64,000 nt of DNA, taken from NCBI GenBank assembly GCA_934352055.1, contig CAKRJY010000008.1, positions 1 through 64,000 on the forward strand, written 5' to 3'. This DNA comes from an uncultured Lachnospiraceae bacterium (GTDB lineage: Bacteria; Bacillota; Clostridia; Lachnospirales; Lachnospiraceae). The notes beneath the pieces were generated by a model. The model saw only the letters and a list, made by a program, of their open reading frames with translations, ran no database searches and was not told where the DNA came from. This document shows positions 8,348 to 17,079 of this stretch, in pieces; positions within the stretch are counted from its first letter, which is position 1, and the number at the start of each line of letters is the position of its first letter. The position numbers were made by a program, and so were the translations under genes.

Positions 8348-9235
8348 TTACAACACTCTGCTCTCACTATGCTTCCGGTACTCACGTGGTGTCATTCCAA
8401 ACTTCCGCTTGAAGATGCGGTTAAAATAAGACATATTATCAAATCCCACCTCCTGCGCTACCATCAATACCGCATCCGTTGATGCAAGCAGCATACGGGA
8501 GGCCATCGTCAAACGATAGTCATTCAGGTAATCTATGAAGCTTTGTCCCATATTATTTTTGAAATACTTCATAAAATGTGAACTACTGAATCCGCTGACA
8601 TTTGCCATATCGTCTATCGTCAGCTTTTCCATATAATGCAATTCCACATATTTTAAAACGCGCTTCATCTCTTCATGTGGGACTCCGGACTTTGTTCCCT
8701 CACTTGAATCGCTGATTTCGCACAAATGATAGATCAGGACATACAGTTGCGATTTTACCAATAGTTCGTATCCATGCGCGCAAACCATACAAATCTGGTC
8801 GCACTCATCCAGGCACTTCTTGATCACTTCATATCCACGCACTCCTTCTCTATAAAAAGAAGGGATCGTTCTTTGCATGTGAAAAAGCGGTTCAAAATAT
8901 CTTTGCTTTGTACCATCTTCCTGCTTTCCATATAAAATCTCCGGACGGAACATAATATTTTCATATTCCATATGCTCCCCAGATAAAGAACGAATGCCAT
9001 GCAGCTGCCCCGGCAAAACAATGACAAATTCGCCGCCCTGTACACACTGCTCTTCAAATTCCACTGACACGATTCCCTTTCCTTTTTTGATATAGATAAT
9101 CTCCATCTCATCATGCCAATGCAACGGCACTTCCAAAAAATCTAGCGGCATGGAGCACAAATACGTATTGTAAGCAAACTCCTGTCTGGCATGTTCTTTT
9201 GTTTCATGATAGTTTTCGTATTCTTTTATATCCAT
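8348..9235 (-). CDS. AraC-family regulator with cupin sensor domain
   Basis: Transcription activator of 295 residues. The N-terminal half is a cupin (LHWHDEMEIIYIKKGKGIVS) that typically binds a sugar. The C-terminal 100 residues form the double helix-turn-helix (DDMANVSGFSSSHFMKYFKN and AQEVGFDNMSYFNRIFKRKF). It is transcribed divergently from the phosphorylase gene, across an intergenic region of about 145 bp holding a copy of the ATTGTGGCAAAA element. It probably regulates the alpha-glucan genes on one or both sides (inference). Confidence 0.93.
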   Translation of the reverse strand: MDIKEYENYHETKEHARQEFAYNTYLCSMPLDFLEVPLHWHDEMEIIYIKKGKGIVSVEFEEQCVQGGEFVIVLPGQLHGIRSLSGEHMEYENIMFRPEILYGKQEDGTKQRYFEPLFHMQRTIPSFYREGVRGYEVIKKCLDECDQICMVCAHGYELLVKSQLYVLIYHLCEISDSSEGTKSGVPHEEMKRVLKYVELHYMEKLTIDDMANVSGFSSSHFMKYFKNNMGQSFIDYLNDYRLTMASRMLLASTDAVLMVAQEVGFDNMSYFNRIFKRKFGMTPREYRKHSESRVL

Positions 9236-9275
9236 TTTTGCTTAATTTCCTCTCAAAACTTTTTTGAATGATAGG

Positions 9276-9305
9276 ATTGTACTACTTTTTGCCACAATAT
9301 GACAA
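9276..9305 (-). promoter_or_regulatory. Promoter of the araC-type gene with shared 12-mer in the spacer
   Basis: On the minus strand TTGTCA (9300-9305) and TACAAT (9276-9281) are 18 bp apart. The spacer contains ATTGTGGCAAAA (9287-9298), identical to the element at 7106-7117 upstream of the ABC binding protein. Confidence 0.65.
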
Positions 9306-9380
9306 GACGTTTTTTGGTATCGCATATATACTGAACGCATAAGATAACATTTTGGGACATCAAATTATCAGGAGGTTTTT

Positions 9381-11636
9381 ATGAACGCATTAGAAATCAA
9401 AGTGAAAGATACCTTTGGTACAGATCTTTCACATGTAAGCAACGAACAGATTTATGTAGCTCTGTTAGAAATGGTAAAAGAGGAAGCTGCTAAGAAAGTT
9501 TCCACAGATGGCAAGAAAAAGCTTTACTACATTTCAGCAGAATTTTTGATCGGTAAATTGCTTTCCAACAACTTAATCAATCTTGGCATGTATGATGAAG
9601 TGGAAGCTTGTCTGCAAAAATATGGAAAAACCATGGCAGAAATCGAAACCATTGAACCGGAACCATCTCTTGGAAACGGTGGACTCGGTCGTCTTGCTGC
9701 CTGCTTTTTAGATTCCATTGCAACACTCGGTTTAAACGGCGACGGTGTAGGCTTAAATTATCACTTCGGACTTTTTAAACAGGTCTTCGAAAACAACTTA
9801 CAGACAGAAACACCAAATCCTTGGATTGAAAATAAGAACTGGCTGACAAAAACAGAGAAAACATACGACATCGAATTTGGTGGTATGACACTGACTTCCT
9901 GCATGTATGATATTGACGTTGTCGGTTATATGGGAAGAACGACAAAATTGCATTTATTTGACTTGGAAACAGTAGATGAGTCTCTTGTCAGAGCTGGCAT
10001 TGACTTCGACAAAACAGATATTGCAAAGAACTTAACACTTTTCTTATATCCGGATGATTCGGATGAAGCAGGACGCATCCTTCGTGTTTACCAGCAATAC
10101 TTTATGGTAAGCAACGCAGCGCACCTGATTCTTGATGAAGCTGTAGAGCGCGGAAGCAATTTGCATGATTTAGCAGATTACGCAACCATTCAGATTAACG
10201 ATACACACCCAAGTATGGTCATTCCTGAGCTGATCCGTCTTCTCATGCAAAAAGGCATTCGCATGGAAGAAGCGATTGAAATTGTCACCAACACCTGTGC
10301 TTACACCAATCACACCATTTTGGCAGAAGCACTTGAAAAATGGCCATCTCATTATTTACAAAAAGCAGTTCCACAGTTACTGCCTATCATTTATGAGTTA
10401 AACAACAAGGTAAACGATACATTCCATGATAAGAGTCTTTCCATCATTGATGATGAAGACCGCATTCATATGGCTCACATGGATATTCATTATGGATATT
10501 CTGTCAATGGTGTTGCTTACCTTCACACTGAGATCTTGAAAAATACAGAATTGAACAATTTTTACAAGGTTTATCCAGAGAAGTTCAACAACAAAACAAA
10601 CGGTATTACGTTCCGTAGATGGTTGTTAGAATGTAACCATCCATTAGCAGATCTTTTGACTGAACTGATCGGTGATGGATATAAAAAAGATGCTACCGAG
10701 CTCGAAAAGCTTGCTGCATACGCAGACGACTCTGCTGTTCTTGAAAAATTACTTGCTGTAAAACAGGGCAAGAAAAAAGATCTTGCAGCATACTTAAAAG
10801 AAACACAGAACATTACCGTGAATCCGGATTCTGTCTTTGACATTCAGATCAAACGTCTTCATGAGTACAAGAGACAGCAGATGAACGCACTTTATGTCAT
10901 CGACAAATATTTTGAAATTAAAGAAGGAAAATTACCAAAACGTCCGATTACCGTTATTTTTGGTGCAAAAGCAGCACCTGCTTACGTCATCGCCAAAGAT
11001 ATCATTCATGTGATTCTCTGCTTACAGGAAATCATTGCAAACGACCCGGAAGTATCTCCATACTTATCTGTCGTTATGGTAGAAAATTACAACGTTACCT
11101 TAGCAGAAAAATTAATCCCTGCTGCTGACATTCATGAACAGATTTCCCTTGCTTCCAAAGAAGCTTCCGGAACTTCTAACATGAAGTTTATGTTAAACGG
11201 TGCCATTGCCATTGGAACAGAAGACGGTGCTAATGTTGAAATGCATGAATTTGTTGGTGATGATAACATCTACATCTTTGGTGAATCTTCTGATGAAGTC
11301 ATTGCTCATTATGAAAAAGCTGATTATGTTTCTAAAAACTACTATGAAAACGATCCAACCATCAAACGTGCCATTGATTTCTTAGTCAGTGATACCATGA
11401 TGGCAGTCGGACAAAAGGAAAACTTAGAACGACTCTATAACGAATTATTAAACAAAGACTGGTTCATGACATTGCCTGATTTTGAAGATTACAAGGCAAC
11501 AAAAGAGCGTATCTATAGCGATTATGAAGATCGTATGGCATGGGCAAAGAAAATGCTCATAAACATCAGCAAAGCCGGTTTCTTCTCTTCTGACAGAACC
11601 ATTGCACAGTACAATGAAGACATCTGGCATTTATAA
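9381..11636 (+). CDS. glgP: Glycogen/maltodextrin phosphorylase
   Basis: GT35 enzyme that phosphorolyses alpha-1,4-glucans to glucose-1-phosphate. The 751 residues include EPEPSLGNGGLGRLAACFLD near the N-terminus, the glucan-site segment QINDTHPSMVIPELIRLLM, and the pyridoxal-phosphate lysine region EASGTSNMKFMLNGA. The length is somewhat shorter than the roughly 800 residues of E. coli MalP, consistent with a short N-terminus lacking allosteric additions. The start has AGGAGG seven bases upstream. It is a single plus-strand gene ended by the bidirectional terminator at 11665-11725. With malQ and the importer it completes cytoplasmic alpha-glucan use. Confidence 0.97.
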   Translation: MNALEIKVKDTFGTDLSHVSNEQIYVALLEMVKEEAAKKVSTDGKKKLYYISAEFLIGKLLSNNLINLGMYDEVEACLQKYGKTMAEIETIEPEPSLGNGGLGRLAACFLDSIATLGLNGDGVGLNYHFGLFKQVFENNLQTETPNPWIENKNWLTKTEKTYDIEFGGMTLTSCMYDIDVVGYMGRTTKLHLFDLETVDESLVRAGIDFDKTDIAKNLTLFLYPDDSDEAGRILRVYQQYFMVSNAAHLILDEAVERGSNLHDLADYATIQINDTHPSMVIPELIRLLMQKGIRMEEAIEIVTNTCAYTNHTILAEALEKWPSHYLQKAVPQLLPIIYELNNKVNDTFHDKSLSIIDDEDRIHMAHMDIHYGYSVNGVAYLHTEILKNTELNNFYKVYPEKFNNKTNGITFRRWLLECNHPLADLLTELIGDGYKKDATELEKLAAYADDSAVLEKLLAVKQGKKKDLAAYLKETQNITVNPDSVFDIQIKRLHEYKRQQMNALYVIDKYFEIKEGKLPKRPITVIFGAKAAPAYVIAKDIIHVILCLQEIIANDPEVSPYLSVVMVENYNVTLAEKLIPAADIHEQISLASKEASGTSNMKFMLNGAIAIGTEDGANVEMHEFVGDDNIYIFGESSDEVIAHYEKADYVSKNYYENDPTIKRAIDFLVSDTMMAVGQKENLERLYNELLNKDWFMTLPDFEDYKATKERIYSDYEDRMAWAKKMLINISKAGFFSSDRTIAQYNEDIWHL

Positions 11637-11664
11637 TTTTTATTAACCAACTAACGTAAAAAAT

Positions 11665-11725
11665 GTGTAGGCGATTCAGACATTACCATTCACTTAGTCT
11701 GAAATCGTCTACACGTTTTCTTTTT
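11665..11725. terminator. Bidirectional terminator between glgP and dusB
   Basis: GTGTAGGCGATTCAGAC pairs with GTCTGAAATCGTCTACAC around a 14-nt loop. T-rich sequence follows on the plus strand (GTTTTCTTTTT) and A-rich sequence precedes it, so it can serve both convergent units. Confidence 0.85.
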
Positions 11726-12716
11726 AAGAATGCTGCAACAGCACACGTTCCATCAGATCTTCTAATTCCTGATACGTATTTACTTCATTGATCATGCCAC
11801 GCAGTCTTGCTGAGTTATGATATCCGCTGGTATACCAGGCAGCATGCTTGCGAAACTCACGGATTCCATAATATTCTTCACCCTTAAACGCAATTTGCAT
11901 TTTCGCATGACGAAGCATCATTGCTACCAGTTCATCCATTGGGGGCTTTCCAATCAACTCACCTGTTTCAAAATAATGTAAAATCTGGTGAAAAATCCAC
12001 GGGTTTCCCTGCGCTCCTCTGCCAATCATAAAACCATCGCAATGCGTCATTTCCTTCATTGCGATAACGTCCTCTGCTGTCAGTAAATCACCGTTTCCAA
12101 TAACCGGGATACTGACTGCATCTTTTACCTGTGCAATGATTTCCCAATCCGCTTTGCCCGAATAATACTGTTCTCGCGTACGTCCATGCACAGCTACAGC
12201 TGCCACACCCGCATCTTCCGCAATTTTTGCCATTTCCACGGCATTGACATGTGCATCATCAAACCCTTTGCGGATTTTAACCGTCACCGGTTTCTTTATA
12301 GCCTGCACCGTCTTTCGCATAATCTCTCCCGCTAATTTGGGGTTTTTCATAAGTGCTGACCCATCACCATTATTTACTACTTTAGGCACGGGGCATCCCA
12401 TATTGATATCCAGAATATCAAAAGGACGCTCCTCAATCCGTTTTGCCATCTCACTGATACAATCCGGATCTGAACCAAATAACTGCAAAGAGACCGGGCG
12501 TTCTTTTTCCTCGATCTCCAGCAATTGATATGTATTCTTATTGTTATACTGCAGCGCCTTTGCACTGACCATTTCCATACAGATTAATCCTGCGCCCTGT
12601 TCTTTACAGAGCGTACGGAATGGCAAATCCGTCACTCCCGCCATCGGTGCCAGCACCAGATTATTTTCCAGTGTAACATCTCCGATTGTCAGCCCTTGTA
12701 GGGTTTCATTTTCCAT
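11724..12716 (-). CDS. dusB: tRNA-dihydrouridine synthase
   Basis: FMN-dependent enzyme that reduces uridines in the tRNA D-loop. The 330-residue TIM-barrel protein shows NNLVLAPMAGVTDLPFRTLC at the start, the catalytic Cys loop DINMGCPVPKVVNNGDGSAL, VTVKIRKGFDD, AVAVHGRTREQYYSG and the FMN phosphate site GNGDLLTAEDV. It is the last gene of the argF-birA-coaX operon, 20 bp after the degenerate HD protein. Assignment as the DusB type rests on overall similarity; DusA or DusC are less likely in Firmicutes. Confidence 0.95.
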   Translation of the reverse strand: MENETLQGLTIGDVTLENNLVLAPMAGVTDLPFRTLCKEQGAGLICMEMVSAKALQYNNKNTYQLLEIEEKERPVSLQLFGSDPDCISEMAKRIEERPFDILDINMGCPVPKVVNNGDGSALMKNPKLAGEIMRKTVQAIKKPVTVKIRKGFDDAHVNAVEMAKIAEDAGVAAVAVHGRTREQYYSGKADWEIIAQVKDAVSIPVIGNGDLLTAEDVIAMKEMTHCDGFMIGRGAQGNPWIFHQILHYFETGELIGKPPMDELVAMMLRHAKMQIAFKGEEYYGIREFRKHAAWYTSGYHNSARLRGMINEVNTYQELEDLMERVLLQHS

Positions 12717-12736
12717 GTAAAGTTACCTCTTCTGCT

Positions 12737-13894
12737 CTATTCATACCGCAAAATTTCTATCATATCATCTGCAATACGGCCATCAAATCTTTTATTTTTT
12801 TCTTTTTTCAGTGCTTCCATCACATCCAAAGCAGTCTCTCCCCGCTGTATATGCCTTGATGTATAATCTGCCACTGCAAGAATACGCGCCAGACATGGAA
12901 TTTCTTCTGCCTGCAAACCTTTTAAATATCCGGATCCATCGTAATTTTCCCGATGGTAAAGCACAGCTTCTGCTACATTTCCGGCACCTTGTAACTGGCA
13001 AATAATTCCATACCCCTTTTCCACATAGGTACAAAATTGCGCATACTCCTCTGGGGTCATATTCTGACACAAAATCAATGCATCCGGTATTCCTATCATT
13101 CCTATCTCGTGCAATAGTCCTGCCTGATAAGCATCCTTCTGCATTGTTTCATCCAAACCACTACGTATTGCCAATCTTCTTGCATATTCCGCCACTTGTA
13201 CGCCATGTGCTTCTTCCCCCGGGATCTTTGCATCCAATGCCCGCCCCATTGCTCGCATCGTTTTGATCGCCATTCCTTGCAAACGTTCTTTTTCTATCTG
13301 GATACGCTGTTTTAAAATCTCCTCACGTCTCGTGTTTTCCACCCAATAAGATTGTATCGTATACATCAACAGGTAGGCGATTAATACGATACAAATATAT
13401 AGATACGGGAAGCGAAGTGTCACGTTTTCCCCATATAATTTCTGCGCTACCATATTCGGATCCATGCGAAAACAATATATAATGGCAGACACGGATACCA
13501 GATTCAGCAATACACTATTACGTATTCCCAACATAAATACCGCAATGCACGAATAAAGTAATGGAAACATAACGCTAAAATACCCTATGCAGGCATAAAA
13601 GAAAACGTAGAACACGCCCACAAGCAAACATGCCGCAGTAACAACGTCAATCCATCGATGATAATGGTGACGGCATACAAACAGATTTATCAATAATACC
13701 GATGTCAAATAACTAAGCACAATCAGATAATCCCGCGATGCATGAAAGAAAATACCATTAGGGATACTGATCAGCCATAAAACAGCAAAAATACTCTTCA
13801 TCCAGAATGCCATCTTTTGATCCTGATATGGACAGCTTACAACACGCAATATATTTTTCCAATATTCAGTTTGCCGTTGTTTCTGTTTTTGCAT
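12737..13894 (-). CDS. Membrane HD-GYP-like protein with altered HD motif
   Basis: 385 residues: about six hydrophobic segments in the first 190, a short coiled-coil linker (RREEILKQRIQIEKERLQ), then an HD-GYP-type domain. The metal-binding signature is altered: HEIGMIGIPD replaces HDIGKIGIPD, and YHRENYDGSGYLKGL replaces HHERxDGxGYPxGL. This suggests weak or absent phosphodiesterase activity or a sensory role (inference). It overlaps the end of its intact paralogue by 29 bp and has its own AGGAG, indicating translational coupling and joint function. Confidence 0.85.
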   Translation of the reverse strand: MQKQKQRQTEYWKNILRVVSCPYQDQKMAFWMKSIFAVLWLISIPNGIFFHASRDYLIVLSYLTSVLLINLFVCRHHYHRWIDVVTAACLLVGVFYVFFYACIGYFSVMFPLLYSCIAVFMLGIRNSVLLNLVSVSAIIYCFRMDPNMVAQKLYGENVTLRFPYLYICIVLIAYLLMYTIQSYWVENTRREEILKQRIQIEKERLQGMAIKTMRAMGRALDAKIPGEEAHGVQVAEYARRLAIRSGLDETMQKDAYQAGLLHEIGMIGIPDALILCQNMTPEEYAQFCTYVEKGYGIICQLQGAGNVAEAVLYHRENYDGSGYLKGLQAEEIPCLARILAVADYTSRHIQRGETALDVMEALKKEKNKRFDGRIADDMIEILRYE

Positions 13895-15098
13895 CTGTTT
13901 CTCCTATTGTCTGTATTTTTCCACTTTTCACCAGTTGTACAACCGTCGCTGCCACCTGAGGTTCGAACTGTTTTCCAGCACCTTTTTCAAACTCTCGTAT
14001 GATGTATTGCTTCGTACATCGTTTTCGGTAACAGCGATCTGAATTCATTGCATCCAAGGCATCTGCCGCACAGATAATATGTACACTCAAAGGTAATTCG
14101 TCAGCCTTTAATCCTTGCGGATAACCTTTTCCATCATACCTTTCATGATGATGTGTCGCTGCCAGATCTGCCTGCTGCAAAAATTCCAATTCCGATAAAA
14201 TTTCTTCCCCCCACAATGTATGTGTTTTCATAATCTCATACTCTTGATCCGTCAGGGGATCCGGTTTATTTAATATGTGGTCCGGAATCGCAATCTTTCC
14301 GATATCATGAAGCATACCACAGTGATATAATAACAGCATTTCTTCCTCTGAAAACGTTTGGTTTGGAAGATGACTCGCAATCAGGCGTGCATATTCTGCC
14401 ACACGCTGGGAATGCCGTCTCGTATAACTGTCTTTTTCGTCGATCATACGTCCAATCGCAGCTACCGACCCCACCAACATATTTTTTGTCTGAAGCAATG
14501 CCTTATCCACTTCTGCCTGTAAATTTTTTTCATTTTCACTTTGTTTGATGCGATATTCTTTATAGAAGATATCCATAATGACAACAATCAGACAAAATGT
14601 CCAATAAAAGATCGGATAAAACAGATAATAATCATGTCGATATGAATACAGTAAATAGTGACGGAGTGGTGTCCAGAACATAAGCATTACTGCACATCCA
14701 AACCCAATACAGATAGGAGCCCCAAACGGAATTCCCAAAAGAATCAATGTAATCAGAGGTATCAAAAAATACCACAAAAGAGAGAATCCGGCGTTTGCTC
14801 CCAAAAACAAAATGGGAATCGAGAGAAACAATAAAACAATACTTGTAATTTTGCAAAGCGTACGGACCTGTTCAAAGCGACGAAGCAATAGGGCTGCGAG
14901 CACACAAATAACAGCCACAACAAAGGTAGCAATCCCTATAAGCCACTCTCCCTGTCGAAGGTTCTCCATATCGATCAATAGCATAACGATACCAAAGGTT
15001 GCCATGATTCTCTGAAGTGCGCCAACATCAATGGAAGCGGTCTGCTCGTATTTATATACATCGTGAACAGCTTTGTACACTTTGGAAAGTAAGTTCAT
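13866..15098 (-). CDS. Membrane HD-GYP domain phosphodiesterase
   Basis: 410 residues with six predicted membrane helices in the first 180, a coiled coil around residues 185-215, then a full HD-GYP domain. HD-GYP proteins hydrolyse cyclic di-GMP or related cyclic dinucleotides. The motif HDIGKIAIPDHILNKPDPLT and the block HHHERYDGKGYPQGLKADEL are complete. The ligand sensed by the membrane part is unknown. It begins 12 bp after coaX with AAGGAG and overlaps the degenerate paralogue downstream. Confidence 0.92.
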   Translation of the reverse strand: MNLLSKVYKAVHDVYKYEQTASIDVGALQRIMATFGIVMLLIDMENLRQGEWLIGIATFVVAVICVLAALLLRRFEQVRTLCKITSIVLLFLSIPILFLGANAGFSLLWYFLIPLITLILLGIPFGAPICIGFGCAVMLMFWTPLRHYLLYSYRHDYYLFYPIFYWTFCLIVVIMDIFYKEYRIKQSENEKNLQAEVDKALLQTKNMLVGSVAAIGRMIDEKDSYTRRHSQRVAEYARLIASHLPNQTFSEEEMLLLYHCGMLHDIGKIAIPDHILNKPDPLTDQEYEIMKTHTLWGEEILSELEFLQQADLAATHHHERYDGKGYPQGLKADELPLSVHIICAADALDAMNSDRCYRKRCTKQYIIREFEKGAGKQFEPQVAATVVQLVKSGKIQTIGETDAKTETTAN

Positions 15099-15110
15099 AT
15101 TTCTCCTTTT

Positions 15111-15899
15111 CTAACGCTCTGCCCCTCTATTTTTACTTTCTTTTTCGTAAATCAGGCGTAATCCCTGCAGTGTCAGCTCAGGATCATAAATATCAATGCA
15201 GTCTGTCTCTTTCGAAATCAGACTTCCCAGGCCTCCTGTTGCAACAACCTTAACATTTTCGTACCCGGATTCTGCAATCATATTTTTCACAATATATTCG
15301 GTCTGACCAATCTGTCCATATACAAGTCCTGCCTGCATGGAGGAAATGGTCTCCTTTGCCAAAATATGATCTGGCTTACGAATCTCAATTTCCGGCAATT
15401 TTGCTGCTTTTGACCATAATGCTTCTGCAGAAGTACGAATGCCCGGTGCAATCACACCAGAAACATAAGCGCCATCTGCACTGATCAGATCATACGTTGT
15501 CGCTGTTCCATAATCAATGACAATTGCCGGTCCTCCATATAGTCCCATAGCTCCCGCAGCGTTCACAATTCGATCCGCTCCAATTTGACGCGGATTCTCC
15601 GTAACGATTTTTACTCCGGTACGAATGCCCGGTTCTACAAGAATCGGATGTACCCCAAAATATTTGATAATACCACTTGTCAGTGAGTGCATAATCTTTG
15701 GCACAACGCTGGCAATGATGACATCATCTATATCCTCTTTTTCGATTGCATTATAGCGCAATATTTCCCCAATTGCCGTTCCAAATTCATCTGACGTGCG
15801 TGTCATCCCCGTCGTCAATCGGAAGTTTCCTATCAATTTATCCTGTGAAAAAATTCCAATCGTAACATTTGTATTTCCCACATCAATCGTCAATAACAT
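15111..15899 (-). CDS. coaX: Type III pantothenate kinase
   Basis: Phosphorylates pantothenate in the first step of coenzyme A synthesis. About 262 residues starting MLLTIDVGNTNVTIGIF, the phosphate-binding ASKHA motif. Other family blocks include NPRQIGADRIVNAAGAMGLY and IVIDYGTATTYDLI. The frame extends 75 bp further upstream, but the ATG at 15899 has AGGAGAAGAG in place and gives the standard N-terminus. It sits directly after the DUF6145 gene. Confidence 0.96.
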   Translation of the reverse strand: MLLTIDVGNTNVTIGIFSQDKLIGNFRLTTGMTRTSDEFGTAIGEILRYNAIEKEDIDDVIIASVVPKIMHSLTSGIIKYFGVHPILVEPGIRTGVKIVTENPRQIGADRIVNAAGAMGLYGGPAIVIDYGTATTYDLISADGAYVSGVIAPGIRTSAEALWSKAAKLPEIEIRKPDHILAKETISSMQAGLVYGQIGQTEYIVKNMIAESGYENVKVVATGGLGSLISKETDCIDIYDPELTLQGLRLIYEKESKNRGAER

Positions 15900-15909
15900 A
15901 GCTCTTCTC

Positions 15910-16248
15910 CTACTCTTCGCCCTCGTATGCTTCTCCCAGATAAAATACTCTATAGTACATTTCCAAAGATTCAAACAGTTCCTCTTTTTCTCTCTGTAAC
16001 TGCTTGATTTTTAACACACTTCCTATTTCATCATACAAAATGTCGTCATCTTCTGTCTGCGTACGGAGTTGTAATTCTCCTTCCTCGTCAAAAACGACCT
16101 GGATTACGCCTCCCACATCTGCCGTGAACAAGACACACATAATATGTAATTCGTCCTGAATCCCCTGTGGCAAAGAGGAAAACTGTTCGTTAAAATAATA
16201 TTTTTTTGTGTAAGAACTTGCTCCACACAACACGATTTCATCATTCAT
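15910..16248 (-). CDS. DUF6145 family protein
   Basis: Small soluble protein of about 112 residues without signal peptide or membrane segment. It starts MNDEIVLCGASSYTKKYYFN, has a central beta-rich part (MCVLFTADVGGVIQVVFDEE) and ends in a charged helix. I recognise it as the Lachnospiraceae family DUF6145, function unknown. It lies between birA and coaX, so a housekeeping role is likely. Two in-frame ATGs lie 9 bp apart; 16248 is favoured by its spacing from AAAGGG. Confidence 0.8.
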   Translation of the reverse strand: MNDEIVLCGASSYTKKYYFNEQFSSLPQGIQDELHIMCVLFTADVGGVIQVVFDEEGELQLRTQTEDDDILYDEIGSVLKIKQLQREKEELFESLEMYYRVFYLGEAYEGEE

Positions 16249-16284
16249 CAATCGCATATCCCTTTCTATTTTCTCTTTGTCTCA

Positions 16285-17058
16285 TCACACATAGCCATAT
16301 ACGCCTCGAACCGACACTTCGCCAGAATCTACCTGACGCAAATCTTCCTTTGTCTCAACCAATAATTCACCACGCTCGTTGATACCACGTGCAATGCCTT
16401 CCCATTCACCTTGTGGATCTAAAACACGCACCATCGCGTTTCGGTTAATTAGGAATCTGTTATATTCTTCCATCACAATAGACAGATCCTGTGTCATACA
16501 AAAGGCCTCATATAATAGTACAAATTCCTGCCAGATGCGCTGCGTCAACGCTTCACAATTCCCCTTCTCCTGCGTTCCCGGATTCTGTTCCTGCAAAGCC
16601 ATATCAACAGAGATTGCCTTATCTGCCAGTTCTTCCGAAAAAGAGGTCTGATGCACATTGACACCTATGCCAACAACGACATACTCAGCCTGCCCGTTTG
16701 TAGCACTCATTTCCGTCAAAATACCGCATATTTTTTTTCCATGTACAATCACATCATTTGGCCACTTAATCCATGTCTCTATGTCATATAATCCCTCGAT
16801 GGCTCTTCGTACTGCAACTGCTGCCACCAATGTCAGGGAATGTAATTGTTCTATCGGCATTGTCGGGCGCAGAAGTAGCGATGTAGCGATGGATATATCT
16901 GCGGGTGTTTCCCATTGGTGACCGCTTCTTCCTCTTCCAGCTGTCTGCGTTCCTGCTGAAATAACCTGGCCTTCCTTCGCACCTTTTATTGCACGGCGCT
17001 TGATTTCATTATTTGTGGAATCAATACTTTTTAAATACTCATGTTTTATTTGTACCAT
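16285..17058 (-). CDS. birA: Biotin--[acetyl-CoA-carboxylase] ligase, without DNA-binding domain
   Basis: Attaches biotin to carboxylase carrier domains. The 257-residue protein begins directly with the catalytic domain (SIDSTNNEIKRRAIKGAKEG), followed by the biotinyl-AMP loop GTQTAGRGRSGHQWETP and WIKWPNDVIVHGKKICGIL. The C-terminal SH3-like cap ends GELLVETKEDLRQVDSGEVS. There is no N-terminal helix-turn-helix, so this is the monofunctional class I form and not the repressor form. It starts 21 bp after argF; the ribosome binding site is weak. Confidence 0.95.
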   Translation of the reverse strand: MVQIKHEYLKSIDSTNNEIKRRAIKGAKEGQVISAGTQTAGRGRSGHQWETPADISIATSLLLRPTMPIEQLHSLTLVAAVAVRRAIEGLYDIETWIKWPNDVIVHGKKICGILTEMSATNGQAEYVVVGIGVNVHQTSFSEELADKAISVDMALQEQNPGTQEKGNCEALTQRIWQEFVLLYEAFCMTQDLSIVMEEYNRFLINRNAMVRVLDPQGEWEGIARGINERGELLVETKEDLRQVDSGEVSVRGVYGYV

Positions 17059-17079
17059 AACAGGATACTCTCTTATCTT

